The notes beneath the pieces were generated by a model that saw only the letters and a list, made by a program, of their open reading frames with translations, was not told where the DNA came from and made no database searches. The position numbers and the translations under genes are program-made. This document shows, piece by piece, positions 14,491-52,868 of a DNA stretch of 64,000 nt (positions are counted from its first letter, which is position 1; every line of letters begins with the position of its first letter). The DNA comes from Paralichthys olivaceus (lineage: Eukaryota > Chordata > Actinopteri > Pleuronectiformes > Paralichthyidae): positions 10,918,361-10,982,360 of the forward strand of contig NC_091097.1 in the NCBI RefSeq assembly GCF_024713975.1, written 5' to 3'.

Positions 14491-14885
14491 TAACTGTGTA
14501 TTCCAAACCTTTAGTGATGATCAGGACAAACAAAACCAAGAATGACATTGTGTGAATCTAATTCCATGAATACACACTTGATAATATCACAAGTTCTATT
14601 TTTACAAATACTCCCATGTTACTGAAAAGGTCTTAATACCACAGTAATATTTCCTGCTGCTTCTTTGCTTTGCATTTTCTTTTCAAAGTGAAACACTTGG
14701 GGAACTGTGGGGTGGGGACTAAACAAACAAGAGCACAGGATCCGAGGAAGAGCTGAGGTGTTCCTTTCCTGATTGGAGCCTCCAGCATTGCACAACAGAG
14801 CAAACGATGGTTATCTCATCAAGTAATCTTATTACTTTGAGATGCAGTTGTTCATGTGTGTGTTGTGTGGTGTGGATGTGTGCAT

Positions 14886-14917
<32 letters not shown>
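14886..14917 (+). repeat. Uninterrupted 32-base G run
   Basis: Thirty-two consecutive guanines follow a TG-rich stretch (TGTGTGTTGTGTGGTGTGGA...). The run makes glycine and proline runs in spurious open frames on the two strands. Its true length is probably uncertain, because such mononucleotide runs are error-prone in assembly. Confidence 0.9.
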
Positions 14918-14918
<1 letters not shown>

Positions 14919-17900
14919 GATGTGCCTCTGTCACACACATCAGGAGTGTGCCTGTATCGTCTCCTTAAATCTCAGAAGCCAACTTCACTTAAAGTGCTTT
15001 TACCCACGAACCCTGAATGATCCTAAAATACAAGACATCATACAATTCTGAAGCAGCAGGATCATCAGCTTCAACCCTGCGCTGCAATTGGCCCTCACGT
15101 CTGTCCATAGGGGGTCTCAGCTGCTGATTGGCCGTGACCAGTTTTGAAGAGGGGGCTTCTAATCCTCTCCACACTCTCTGTGGGTGCTCTCAGGGCTTTT
15201 CCCACATAAATCAGTCTGGCCTGGGTGGTAAAGTCATCACGTCCACTGGGTCCACTCACACTGCCTGTTAGCACCCGTATCACATGGAGTGTGCTAACTC
15301 TGAAAGGCCACCGAGCATGAAAGGAGGGAGCTGGCTGACCATAACTGTGTATGTAGACTCCGCTTGACACTGTGCTGCTGTTATAATCAGAGACTGTGCG
15401 CAAAGGTGAAATCCTGAAAGGCAAACACAAGCTTTATCCCTCAAGAGTTCACCATGCCAAACTAAATTGTTAAAGAAATGTTATGTTATATTGACCCGTG
15501 TGACCCCTGTAGTGTACGGACACACTCCCCCGCTGTGTGAGTGCAAATTAAGCCTGTGTTCTTAAGGATAGGGATAACATGAGTACACCATTTTACCTCT
15601 CATCCATGGGTGGTCCCAGAGTTAGTCCGTTTCCCCCCCTGACAATGCAGTCGTACAGTACTATTCATATGCAGTTCTGGATAAAAGCTGCTCTGTCAGG
15701 AATGTGTCCCAATAGAGCGTGTTATCCCAAGGTATCAAATGCACAATGGGAGGAATCACTGGGTAATTTGTACTTAAAGGTGCTCGTACAAGGGCATTAA
15801 ATGTGTACACGAGGAGTCACCTGCTATTTCTTCCAACTATGAGCTAACAACTGTTCAAAGAAGAGCTCCACTCTCTTTCCAGCAGAGAGCAGAGTTATAA
15901 ATCCTGACCTGTCACATCTCTGTTTGTGTGATTGGAGATTCCCCCTGAGTCCTGTGCGAGAATTTTGTCGCCAGGACTTCTACTCTCACACTTTCTCTCC
16001 AATACAAACAAACCCCTGACTTATTTGTCGTGTGTGTGTGTGTGTAAAGAATGAGTGAAAGAGGACGAGAAACATAAAAGTTAACTAAGCTAACAAGACA
16101 TAACATATTGAGGACAGGAAAAAAAAAACGTCCCTTTAAGAAACAAGATGCCACGGTTGTTCAGAGATAAGAATTAGTTCTTTCATTTCTGAAACAATCG
16201 AAGAGAGGTCGGATTTCCAGAGGGACGTGCCGAAGCAGCCACTTCCACTGATGAGAAAGAAGGTGAACTGTAATTTTCTTATTGGGTCTTTATATTCTTG
16301 AGTCAAGCAGCATAGACGTTAATCCTCTCAAACAAAACATTTTAATTTGGGAGTGACGACAACTGGAAGTCTTGTGGGCCAATCAGGTGCAGGCAAAGTG
16401 TGATGACACAGCAAGGTCGAGAATTCATTAACAGGAAAATGCAGCTTTACTGGAAAACCTGAGCTGTCAAGAGAATTTAAAAAAACAGTTTCAAGTTTAA
16501 TCAAAACAGATTTTAAAGCAGTTCTGTTTCACTGTCTGTTCCTCCATTAGCAAGCATCAATAATGGCATTTGTATATTCAATACATTCTTGTGTTCATTG
16601 ACAACAGCCTTGTGATATTCTGTTGTTAAAATCTTATTAGACACAATGATGCCAGCAGCTGTTTCCATGGAACGATCAAGACCTCTAAGTTTTTCAAAGG
16701 GATGAGCTACGCGCGGCATTTGTGGACTTTGAGTGCCAAGATAGGAGAATACTGTAAATACAACCTGTCTGTCCCTGAAGACACAGAGAAATCTCTCTCC
16801 CTGGGACGTCCTCCAAATGGAAGTCAGTCAAGATACTGCCAACATGCGTGAGCGCATCTACTGCATCCCCACGGGGTGAAAGACATGATTCACAGCCAGA
16901 TGAAAACATAAAATATCTGCTTATTACACCCATTTGTGATTTAGATTAACTCCATCACACTTCCCCTCTTGCCTCAAGCTTTTACTTGCAGCCAGACACA
17001 CAGTAACCCATAGCCTATATATCATCTTAGATACTAGCCGGCATGAGATTTTAAAGAGGAGTTGCAGTAATATCCAAATGCACAGAAAGAATACAGGGGG
17101 CAGTCTAATCATGTCATTGTGCACAAGAAAAACTCAATCAAGCCATTGAAAACTTTGCACTGCCCCAACTTTCATCACACGGTGGGTGCCAAGTGAAGCA
17201 GGTGTCTGTGAGGCCTAAGAAGCTCTTTTCACTGACCCCTATAGATGACGTCACATGCACTAACGAACTTCACTCCAAACCAGCCTGCTACATTCATGGC
17301 CCTACCCATGCCTGTAATTTATTCAAGGCCAGGAGCAGGAATAGTGCGACGGGGAGACGGTGGGGTGGCAGCAGTGTGCTTGAATATTAGTGTGCAACCC
17401 TCCCCTGCAGAGAGAAACTGTGTCATAATGCCGGACTCCTTTTATGATTCAAATCAAGGCTATTGTCTCTGTAAGCAACCGGCTCCGCTCTGTGTTCTGC
17501 AGAACAACTGAGGCACTATACACCGGCTGCAGAAAACGAGTCCACTGCCATAGGCTGAGGAGGTGCAGGCTCTGAGAGCAGGACTGAGACTTGGTACATG
17601 GGCCGCAGGGATAATAGGAATGTTGTCTGCCTCTGTGCTGCCATGTAAACACAATTCACTCGCTTATCTGCAATTCATCAACTGTAAACACGCAAACAAA
17701 CAAGTGAGCTCGCACAGGGTCAGACAAAATACAGTCTACTATTAGAATACAGGTGCTACTTCTTTATGGGCATGATGTGAAGCTTTGTTGTTTGGTTCAT
17801 GGAGTCTAAACAAAAGTTATTTTAAAGTTATTCCATTTTTGTTTTAAATTAAAAGCATTTGTAAGAGCACCACCCTCAGTTTTTTTTTACAATCAAACCC

Positions 17901-18509
17901 TGTTTAGTTTTATTGTCTATACAGATTCCACTTACCTTCAGAGTGTTGGTTTCAAAACAGGTTTTCTCTGGTTCAGGATTTACAAAAACATTTTTCATGA
18001 GATGAGATGCCTGATCACACTGAGAAAATCTGTTTCCAACTTCACCTATTGAAGAAAACTAAATATTTTTGCGAAAGTTATCAACTGTGTCAATAAAACT
18101 TCATAGTTTTAATATGAACTAACTTAATTTCACCAGCTGAAGTATTTTTCTAAAAGTTGTTCCGACAGTTCTTTTTTTTCAGTGCAGTTTTTATTCTGGT
18201 TTTTGATACAGTTCTTCAGATTTCTGGCTTCTTTATCAGACCCATTTCAATACTATGGGTCCAGCAGTTTAAACATCACTTTTCCACAGACTTTAATTTG
18301 AAACACACAGAAATCAAATGTGCAGATTGTTGAGCAAGGGTCAAATCTGCCATGGCAGTTAATCTGCGTTTATTATAAAGCAGGAAAGGGCCCATTTCTG
18401 TTGATAGATGTGTCCCAGAGCAACTTGATGATGTGTGGAACTGTGGTCTCTGGATTTTCCTGTCCCAACTTTTTTAATATTTAGGGAGTGGAATATATCA
18501 AACTTTTCA

Positions 18510-18510
<1 letters not shown>
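14918..18510. other. Intergenic DNA immediately upstream of notch3, no gene recognised
   Basis: No exon or RNA gene is supported. A GT microsatellite lies at about 16031-16045. An inverted RBPJ/CSL-like 8-mer (TTCCCACA) lies at 15199. Distal notch3 regulatory elements could reside here, but nothing in the sequence proves it. Confidence 0.4.
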
Positions 18511-18540
<30 letters not shown>

Positions 18541-18618
18541 CGTGTGTGTGATGGGGGTGTGGGGGTGATGGCGCTGGGACGATCCAGTGTGGAGGAGAGA
18601 GAGAGAGAGAGAGACAGA
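18511..18618 (+). repeat. GT and GA microsatellites upstream of notch3
   Basis: A (TG)n tract starts at 18511, is interrupted near 18538-18552, and is followed by a (GA)n tract at about 18594-18614. Both immediately precede the GC-rich presumed 5' UTR of notch3. They could affect promoter chromatin, but that is inference. Confidence 0.85.
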
Positions 18619-18877
18619 GGGGGCGGGGACAGGAGACGCTGGGACACATCGGGCAGGAAAAGTTTAGCAGAAGTTTCAGGAGGCGAACCGAGACTCACAG
18701 CAGCCGTGGCCGAGCTGCGGAGGATAACACGGGATTGGGAACTAACGCTACTTTTTCCGGCTAAATTAAAGAGAAAACCCCCATCGACTTTGGAGCCGTT
18801 ATTTTTCTCTGAACTTAACAAAGGATGTATTTCTACTGAAAGAACCAACTTGAAACGCTGGAAACTTTTCCACCGAA
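18556..18877 (+). promoter_or_regulatory. notch3: Probable notch3 proximal promoter / 5' UTR
   Basis: This is a GC-enriched stretch just upstream of the start codon, unlike the AT-rich surroundings. It contains an Sp1-type GC box, GGGGGCGGGG, at 18619-18628. I see no TATA box. The ATG at 18878 has G at -3 and G at +4, a favourable initiation context. The transcription start cannot be placed from sequence alone. Confidence 0.5.
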
Positions 18878-45644
<26,767 letters not shown>

Positions 45645-46477
45645 AGGTCCAGTTGCCTCTGATTGAAAAGAATTTGACGACTGGCTCTTGGGCCTGTCTT
45701 TGTTTTTATGTGTCAGCCTGTTTCCAAGATTTTCATTGGATTTGGATTGACTGTGTATCATGAGGACCGTCTGCTAGTGATTTTTGCAGAGAAAAAAAGT
45801 AAAGGGAAATGTGTGTTGTCTGAAAAAAACAGCAGACAATTTAATGAAGTAATTCTGTCACAGATGGACTTGTTTTTTATTATAAAAAAAAAGTATATGA
45901 AGAAAACCAAGTCTTTCATTTCAAAGACTTAGGGATGCTCTCCTGAAAACTAACAAACATTTAAAAAAAGTAGATAAGAGAAAAAAAGTTAAATGTTGAA
46001 GGGAATTCTTTTATTTTTATTTATTGTTTTTATCTCTCTGAACAGATTATTTTCTTTAGGTTTTTATCACCCTCTTTCTGTCCCGTGCCGCCCACCCATG
46101 TTATATAAAGACTGCCTACATTTCTATTTAGCCAGTGTGGCAGGTTCATTATTTAGACCAGTTAACAGACAGAGAGAGGAATGTTCACCTCTTGACTTAT
46201 ATTTATTCAGGCCAACAACAGCTGGTAAAGATGATGAACTGGTACTTGCAAATATATATTGAGAGATGCTCAGCAGTAGTGATGTGTTCTGATTTGATTG
46301 ATTTGTGATTATTTTCATATGAGTATTATGAATAAGAATGTAGATGAGTGTTTCTGAAGCACTTCAAGTGAACAGCTTCGTAGGGCACGTGTGGGTAAAA
46401 TACAACATTTAACTACAATGGATATTTATAATGCATGGGCAGCTTTTAATTTATGGTCATTTTTACTTCACTCTCAA

Positions 46478-46496
46478 AATAAAGGAGCAGAATAAA
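46478..46496 (+). terminator. notch3: Candidate proximal polyadenylation signals of notch3
   Basis: Two AATAAA hexamers lie 13 bases apart, about 840 bases after the stop codon. They would give a short 3' UTR. Confidence 0.4.
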
Positions 46497-48160
46497 ATTG
46501 CAGGTTTAATGCTCCCATTTCAACTGTAGCTTCTCACTGACTTTATCGTTGGGTTGCCACAGTAGTCAGTGTAACTGGTGTTTAGGCACCTACCAATTAC
46601 ATAACTTGCCCAGCGGCCCCATCATCTGTTTAATTTTTTTAATCGGCATAAAACTTTTTTTTTTTTATCGGTGGTAGTGTCCAAATTCATCAAATAAAAA
46701 ATCTCTAATTTGTAAAATACTAGTTACTAATAGATAGTCTGACGCTGCAGTTAAAAACTGAACTTTCTGCTCCGTGCAGCAGCAGAGTCACATCACAGTC
46801 TTGGAGGAGGGTTGACCAACAAAACGTTATGGATGCCCACCAGCAGACGGGTCAATGTGTTTTACATATTGACAGTGGTGCAGTGAAATGCAATGAAAGC
46901 AGTGAAATCCAACGTTACAGATCTCAGCGAGTACACTGCGGATACTGAGCCACTTGCTGTCACAAGATTGTTACCCAGTGGCCACACCATGGCATCCCCA
47001 CTTTATAGGACTCCTACCTTCAGTTTTTAAGCTTCATTTCATTCACTTGAAGATACTGCCTAAAATCAGCCTCTCACTGCCCTTTTTAGTTTATCTATTA
47101 ATTTCTTTTGTTTGTTTTTCAAATCGTTTTATACTCTGTATATTTGTGGAAACCATGGATACCTGTTTTAATACATCACTTCAGATGTACAAAGCTATGC
47201 TTATCAGCTGCTATTTTATATCACTTATCCCTGCAAACATTCCTACATTTTGCCTGTCTTGTTGAGTCTGGACACCGTGGATTTCAGCAGCGCCAAACGC
47301 AGAACACAACCAGATGACACACACACAGGTGGAAGTTAAATTATCCGAGGTCACGTTGCGTCCTCCGTTAGACTCGATGGAAACATTCCTTGACCATCTG
47401 TCAGTGTGAGGGTGTGGCTGCTGGGCTGTGACTGCTGGTGCCCTGTCACTCCTCAGGGAGGTGTTTTATGGCATGCAGTGGGACAGTTCCCCTGCATCTA
47501 CAGTAGCTTCCAGTCCAGGGTGTGGGGTTGCATCTTAAGATGATTGTTAGAAGAGGCTGAAGTTAAAAACACTACTATGTAGTGCTGCACCCTTTAACTT
47601 TTTTACAAAATTCTGAGGACACTCCCAGTCATCCAACTAACACCTTGTGTAATGTTTGACCAACTCCTTATCCTAGAGGTCATCCTGTGCTTTACATACA
47701 AAGGACTTATGAAAATTCAGTCAATGGATCATAATAGAATTTTGATAATATAACCTTTACATTTTATCCTGTAACACCATGAACAGAAGCCACCAGGCAG
47801 CCACTCTGAGCTTCTACTTTTGTGGTGATCTAATACAGCTCCTTGTTGTGTCATAAGCTTGATAAAATGTCATGAATTGTTTGATCCTATTTACCATGGG
47901 CTTTGCCACTGTTCTGACAGACCTTGGAAACGTGTTGTTTTTCACAGTCCGATTCAAATTTTACTCACCAGGAAAACTGTTTTTTATTTTTTTATATATA
48001 TATATATCTGGTCTTTTTGATTTCCCTACCAGGTCGCACTAAGTGTTTTGAACATTTCAACCTCCCAACTTGTGTTTGTAAATATGTTTGCTCTGGGTAG
48101 ATCTTTGCTTGAGAAGTCTTATGTTTCTAAAAATGATTGTTATGTACTAAAAAGGACAAA

Positions 48161-48166
48161 AATAAA
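48161..48166 (+). terminator. notch3: Candidate distal polyadenylation signal of notch3
   Basis: AATAAA followed within 70 bases by T/G-rich DNA (TATTTTATTGGTCTTGTGTT). It would give a 3' UTR of about 2.5 kb. Confidence 0.45.
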
Positions 48167-48462
48167 GTGTACTTCATTTAGCATTATTTTAAGCTGAGGC
48201 TGTGACTGATATTTTATTGGTCTTGTGTTATTAGAACAGTCATAGATATTTTCTATCATTATTAATTTCAATACTTGTTTAAAAGTAGTTCAAAATCATT
48301 GTACATACATTTTTCCACAGTTTTTCCTTTCTACAGTCAAAAGTTGTAAAATAAGTTACTTATAATAAAAACTGTAGGAAACTACATTTTTGTGTCTTCG
48401 TGTTCAGTGATTGTTTCATAACTATGAGATTTGTTTAAGATGATTTAGCAGTTTTGTTTTTA

Positions 48463-48735
48463 CCTCCGCCAAGGAAATTATTAATTATTAATCATTTTCG
48501 TTTGTTTGCTAGTTCACACGATCACGCCAAAGCTGCTCAACTTCATTTCCATTAAATAATTCATGGATCCTATTGAATAAAACAGGCCAGTTTAAAGGAC
48601 TGATTCTGAGTGTGTGAAATTTAGTGTAGAGCCAAATATAAAATCTGGATCTAGTTCATTTAAATGTGGTTTCATAAGGAAGTGTTGGGACATGTTCGGT
48701 TGAGGTAAACAATCTACTGATTGACAGTCTTGGCT
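48463..48735 (+). repeat. Dispersed teleost repeat, family A copy 3
   Basis: It begins TACCTCCGCCAAGGAAATTA and contains TTTTCGTTTGTTTGCTAGTT, AATAATTCATGGATCC, AAATCTGGATCTAGTTCATT and TTTAAATGTGGTTTCATAAG. The final part, GTGTTGGGAC...GAGGTAAACAATCTACTGA, is degraded. It lies between notch3 and the MFAP4-like gene. Confidence 0.7.
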
Positions 48736-49242
48736 GAAATGTTTCTTGTACACTCCAACACAACAGCCCTAACCCTCACAAGAAATAATATATAGGTGAT
48801 TCAGGGGTTAATAACCCATTTTGGAATTGAATATTATGTTGATGACTGCATTATATTCTAAGTTGTTGTTTCACTTTCAAATTTAAGCTACAGCCTAAAC
48901 ATTTACAATAATCAGACACCTCTCCGATCTGACTGATAAAAATGATAATCCTCACAATGTTAATATTAGTTTCATGTTCATTTAATTAACCTGTTTTCTA
49001 TATTATCAATTCAAAATGAAGACAGAGAGGGAGGGTTAAAAATAACCTACTCACACGCCTCTCTCTGAATAAGCACAGACTCTCATCTTATTTTTAGCGT
49101 GACCAGCAGCTGACATTGCACAATAACCTAAAAGCCTCAATGTGTTTGGGCATTTGCACAGAGACGGGCCTCTTGACTATTTACTCAATGTAAACAGCCA
49201 GAAGATTCAGGATTACCGCAAAAATACTGCATTAGGGCAATA

Positions 49243-50544
49243 ATGGTGAGTTCTGTGTGACACTGACTGTATTTATATGAACACATTAAGAGTGTATCAC
49301 ATTGTTTCACTGGTGCTCAGAGCAGCTTTTGTGTTTTGATTTCAGGGTTTTATTATTTTACTTCTTGTGATCCCAGCTGCGATCTGCTCACCAGTGTTTC
49401 TTCCAGTTGACTGCAATGACGTGTACAACAGAGGCTTTGGTCATAGTGGGGTGTACAGCATCTTCCCAGGAGGACCGCTCTCCCCTATCCAGGTCTACTG
49501 TGACATGGGCTGTGAGGACGAACCTGATGTTGGTAAATGGACAGTATGTGGGCTTGTTATTTATAATTTAAGTGCTGTTCAGCAAATATTTTTGATGCAA
49601 CAACTTAGTTTATTTAAACCTTTTTTGCACTGCAGGATTATCTCATAGCACTTGGTGTTATGTATCAGAGCCTTAAAATGTTTAATTTTTTGATATCTAT
49701 ATAAAAAAATGTGTTGTTTTGTGATTCATAAAACATTTAAAGTGAGATTAGCCAAGTTACCAAAACATTCAGCCAACAGTGTAGCAGGCTGTACTTAAAG
49801 TGAAAAAATATAGCCATAAATGACAAAAAGATTCCGATCCAGATCCTCCAGAGAAGAAAGGATGGCACCATTAACTTTTATCGTGGATGGGACCAGTATA
49901 AAACTGGATTTGGACTAGCATCTGGAGAATACTGGCTGGGTGAGTGTTAAGCTGATGAATAAGACTTTAGTATAATTTCTACTATTGCTTAAACAAATGA
50001 ATACAAATTATGCTCCTTATATGCTATTGCATCTTCCAGGTCTGGAGAACATCCATCTCCTAACTCTAAGGAAGAGCTATGAGATGAGGATAGACATGGA
50101 AGACTTTGAAGGGGCAAAGGCTTACGTCCACTATTCCTCCTTTATGGTGGGTCCAGAGCAGGAGGGCTACACACTCACCTGTAGTGGCTTCAAAGATGGA
50201 GGAGCTGGTGAGTGGAACGACAGCCACTGCTTCTGTGTCACTAGACCGAGGCTTAGTACACTGTGTCATTTTTCTTTATATACTTATTGTTTTCAGGAAA
50301 TTCCCTGAGTGAACATAGTGGTCAGAAGTTTTCCACATTTGACAAAGACCAGGACACTCATGCTTCAAACTGTGCCAAGACCTACCTCGGAGGATGGTGG
50401 TATGGAGAATGTCACAGCGTTAATGCCAATGGTCTTTACTTGTGGGGCAGCTCAGCCTATGGGATAGGAATCAATTGGGTATCTTGGAAAGGATATGAGT
50501 ACTCATTGAAAGAAATTGCAATCAAGATAAGACCCAAAATGTAA
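49243..50544 (+). CDS. MFAP4-like secreted fibrinogen-domain protein
   Basis: Coding exons 49243-49245 (the ATG alone), 49346-49543, 49843-49939, 50040-50207 and 50297-50544 give 237 residues. A signal peptide (MGFIILLLVIPAAICS) leads into one fibrinogen-related domain: VDCNDVYNRGF, VYCDMGC, FYRGWDQYKTGFG, GEYWLGLENIHLLT, GYTLTCSGFKDGG, HSGQKFSTFDKDQD, NCAKTYLGGWWYGECH and GINWVSWKGYEYSLK. The order and spacing match human MFAP4. The calcium-site DxDQD and the two C-terminal domain cysteines are intact. The human N-terminal RGD is absent. MFAP4 binds elastic fibres and collagen. Fish have expanded families of such genes, and some are expressed in phagocytes. The start is forced: an in-frame TGA (49337-49339) lies just upstream of exon 2, and exon 2 has no early ATG. 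The exon 3 acceptor has a weak pyrimidine tract. Confidence 0.88.
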
Positions 50545-51060
50545 TAAAAATAATGAACCAATAACTCTTTGATCATGTGTGGCATGACCCAAGGAAAAAG
50601 ACATGACGTTTCGGTGTGGATCTGGATCAGAGGGCAGATCCAGGATGTCTTTTTCACTTTCTCTTTGGAACAGATAGAACTTAGAGAACATTATAACAAA
50701 TCTTCTTTTAAATTTATGTGAGTAGAAAATCAAAGAGTGCATGTACTTTGCTTTTCTGTTATTACACATTTATTCATATTTACTAGTGTGCAGAAAGTTT
50801 AAAAGCTTCAAAATATTACTCAGCGAGAAATGCTTCATGTACATATTCACAGTACAAGAGACATTTTTATTTTTATTATCACTGTAGTTATCATCCCACA
50901 CAGATAACAGAAACATCCTCCAGCCCCAATCCATGTTCATTCAAACCTCTGTCACCTCACAACTGGACGTCATTCTCAAAGAATAGAGACAAAAAGTACA
51001 GTCAGTCACTGTTTCCTTCAGAATAACATCTATAGTGTTTGCGACCCAACAACTAAGTCT
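50545..51060. other. Convergent 3' intergenic space between MFAP4-like and RDH8-like genes
   Basis: This 516-base gap holds both 3' UTRs. An AATAAA overlaps the MFAP4-like stop (50543-50548). Inverted hexamers (TTTATT) near 50768 and 50867 could serve the minus-strand gene. I see no further gene. Confidence 0.5.
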
Positions 51061-52472
51061 TTATTTCTCTCCTCTTCTTTGCTGCAGCATTCGAAGCAAA
51101 GCGAGGGTAGCATTGAGCACACGGTCATGTTTAAAGATCATCTTATGAAAGGTGTCCAGAGGCAGGCGACCGGTTGGATCTGCATGTTTCAGTGCAGTCA
51201 TGGGCATGTACAGGCGGTTGGTCTGGTGGCGCAGAGGAGGTTCCTTGGCCGTGATCACTTTAACTGTTTGCTGCAGGATAAAAATAAAAATATTTGATGC
51301 ATTTTCACTTGCAAAACTTGTTTTCGTGACTTTTAAAAGTCAAATAGAAAAACAATCACATCCCATTACATCACTTGCCTCGGCCACTTCTGCCGGTGTC
51401 TGACCTAATGAGGCAAAGACCTTTTTTGAGTATGGCAGGTAAACTTCATGGAAGATTTTGGCCGTCTCCTCGTCTGTCCCTGACAGATCCATCTTCTCAG
51501 CATCTTTGTACACTTTCGTTTCAAACTCCGTCACCACAGGGCCGGGTTCCACAAGAGTGGTCCTTGTGACAGAGAAATTTCAAAATATGCATATTTTACC
51601 ACTGCTTTTCAGATTTTCATCTTCCTGATAATTTAAAGTTTGGATGAGTGCGTGCATTAAACATGAGGACATGTAATTACTTGATGTTAAACTTCATTGC
51701 CTGCACTGCCAGACTTTCACAAAATCCTTCCACAGCAAATTTAGAAGCAGAATAGACGTCATTGAATAGAAGCCCTGTGTAGAAACAGAAATAAAGAAAT
51801 CTTTTATCAACTGTCTTGTTTTCGTCTTGTGTAATTTGACAGACACTAAAAGAAACGCACCCTGTATTCCCATGACGCTGCTCATCACAACAATATGGCC
51901 GCTTTGCCGTCGCTTCATGTCGGGCAGCACCTCTTTCACAAGCCGTGCCAGCCCGAAGAAGTTTGTGTCGAAGAGCTCCTTCATGGCAGCAATACTTTGG
52001 CACTCCAGTGGCCCAATCATGCCAACCCCTGCATTATTCACTATAAAGGCATGACATCTCACATTATTATACTGTATGCTTGTTTAAAGAGTTTAAATAG
52101 CATATATGAGATGGGACAGACCAAGAATGTCCACCCTTCTATCCGGCAGGCTGTTGACACACTCTCTGATGGAGGCTTCACAACAGGCATCCAGCTGTTT
52201 GATTTCCAGAGTTTTATTCAAGGAAGCTCCTGCTGCTTTTTCCAAGGGCCCCCGTTTTCCGAGATCCCTCATTGTGGCAACCACTGCCACAGATAAACGA
52301 TGAACACACGGGCTATCGGTAGCTATATCATCTCCTGTATGACATTTATTTTGTTGAAGAGACGGAGTGGCTGACCTTTAAACCGTCTCAGCTCATCTTT
52401 AGCCAGCCGTGCAGCCACAGCCAAGCCAATGCCAGAGGAGCATCCAGTCACTAGCACCCTCCTTGTCCCCAT
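51061..52472 (-). CDS. rdh8: Retinol dehydrogenase 8-like short-chain dehydrogenase
   Basis: Six exons on the minus strand: 52472-52376, 52283-52122, 52040-51861, 51774-51681, 51562-51379 and 51270-51061. They give 308 residues, against 311 for human RDH8. Classical SDR motifs are present: TGCSSGIG cofactor loop (9-16), VVATMRDLG, VNNAGVGMIGPLE (87 on), VVMSSVMGIQG with the catalytic Ser near 141, and YSASK (Tyr154, Lys158). DTNFFG, LVEPGPVVTEFE and PLRHQTN are close to human RDH8 and unlike HSD17B1. RDH8 reduces all-trans-retinal with NADPH in photoreceptor outer segments. Teleosts carry more than one rdh8 gene, so the exact paralogue is uncertain. The ATG sits in a good context (GCCATGG) and matches the family start. 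Intron 5 uses a GC donor. Confidence 0.85.
51378..51379 (-). other. rdh8: GC 5' splice site (GC-AG intron) in the RDH8-like gene
   Basis: On the minus strand exon 5 ends GCCGAG at 51379 and continues GCAAGT, the strong consensus for GC-AG introns. The acceptor is CCTGCAG before 51270. Joining these keeps the frame (AEVAE then QTVKVI), matching the human alignment. The nearest GT, four bases further on, would shift the frame. Confidence 0.75.
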
Positions 52473-52479
52473 GGCTCTT

Positions 52480-52492
52480 TGACCTCTGACCT
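52480..52492 (-). promoter_or_regulatory. DR1 nuclear-receptor motif upstream of the RDH8-like start codon
   Basis: Read on the minus strand this is AGGTCAGAGGTCA, two perfect AGGTCA half-sites separated by one base, ending seven bases before the ATG. DR1 elements bind RXR heterodimers, HNF4 and COUP-TF. The site may be in the 5' UTR or the promoter, depending on the unknown transcription start. Confidence 0.4.
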
Positions 52493-52868
52493 CAAGGCTT
52501 AGCAGGATCCTGATTGTTCAGTCAAAAAATGCTGTGAACAGGGAAATGTCATTCAAGGAAAATTCCTCCACAACATGATGTCATTGCCATTCACAATTCT
52601 GTGCAAGGATGATGTCATTTTCATTAAAGGTGTCACATGTACATGAGGTTCAGTGGTTCAGTTTCTTTCGCTGCCTTAAATGCTATTTAAACATTTTATC
52701 AATAAGTTATAGAAGAACAGTAACTTTTGATGAGAGTGTCTATGAATTAAGCAAGTCCAAGCATTTCTTGATAGGAATGCAAAAACATAATAAAAATATG
52801 CTGCATTGGATTATGGTCCAAACAACATTATTGTAAGTGGAGCAACTGGTATCACTGCTTTTCTTTTA

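Larger units (their letters stand above)
45645..48185 (+). other. notch3: notch3 3' UTR (probable extent)
   Basis: No further gene starts before 49,243. Polyadenylation hexamers AATAAA occur at 46478 and 46491 (a short isoform) and at 48161 (a long isoform, followed by a T/G-rich stretch). Within the long form lie a TA repeat at about 47994-48007, a Pumilio-type TGTAAATA at 48077-48084, and two ACATTCC heptamers at 47237-47243 and 47383-47389 that match the miR-1/206 seed. The end used cannot be decided from sequence. Confidence 0.5.

Noticed and set aside
14719..15051. Open frames with glycine or proline runs around the 32-G tract
   Set aside because: They owe their length to the homopolymer and have no domain or conserved context.
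51374..51379. A GT donor four bases downstream of the GC donor in the RDH8-like gene
   Set aside because: Using it adds four bases and breaks the frame before the conserved PLRHQTN region.
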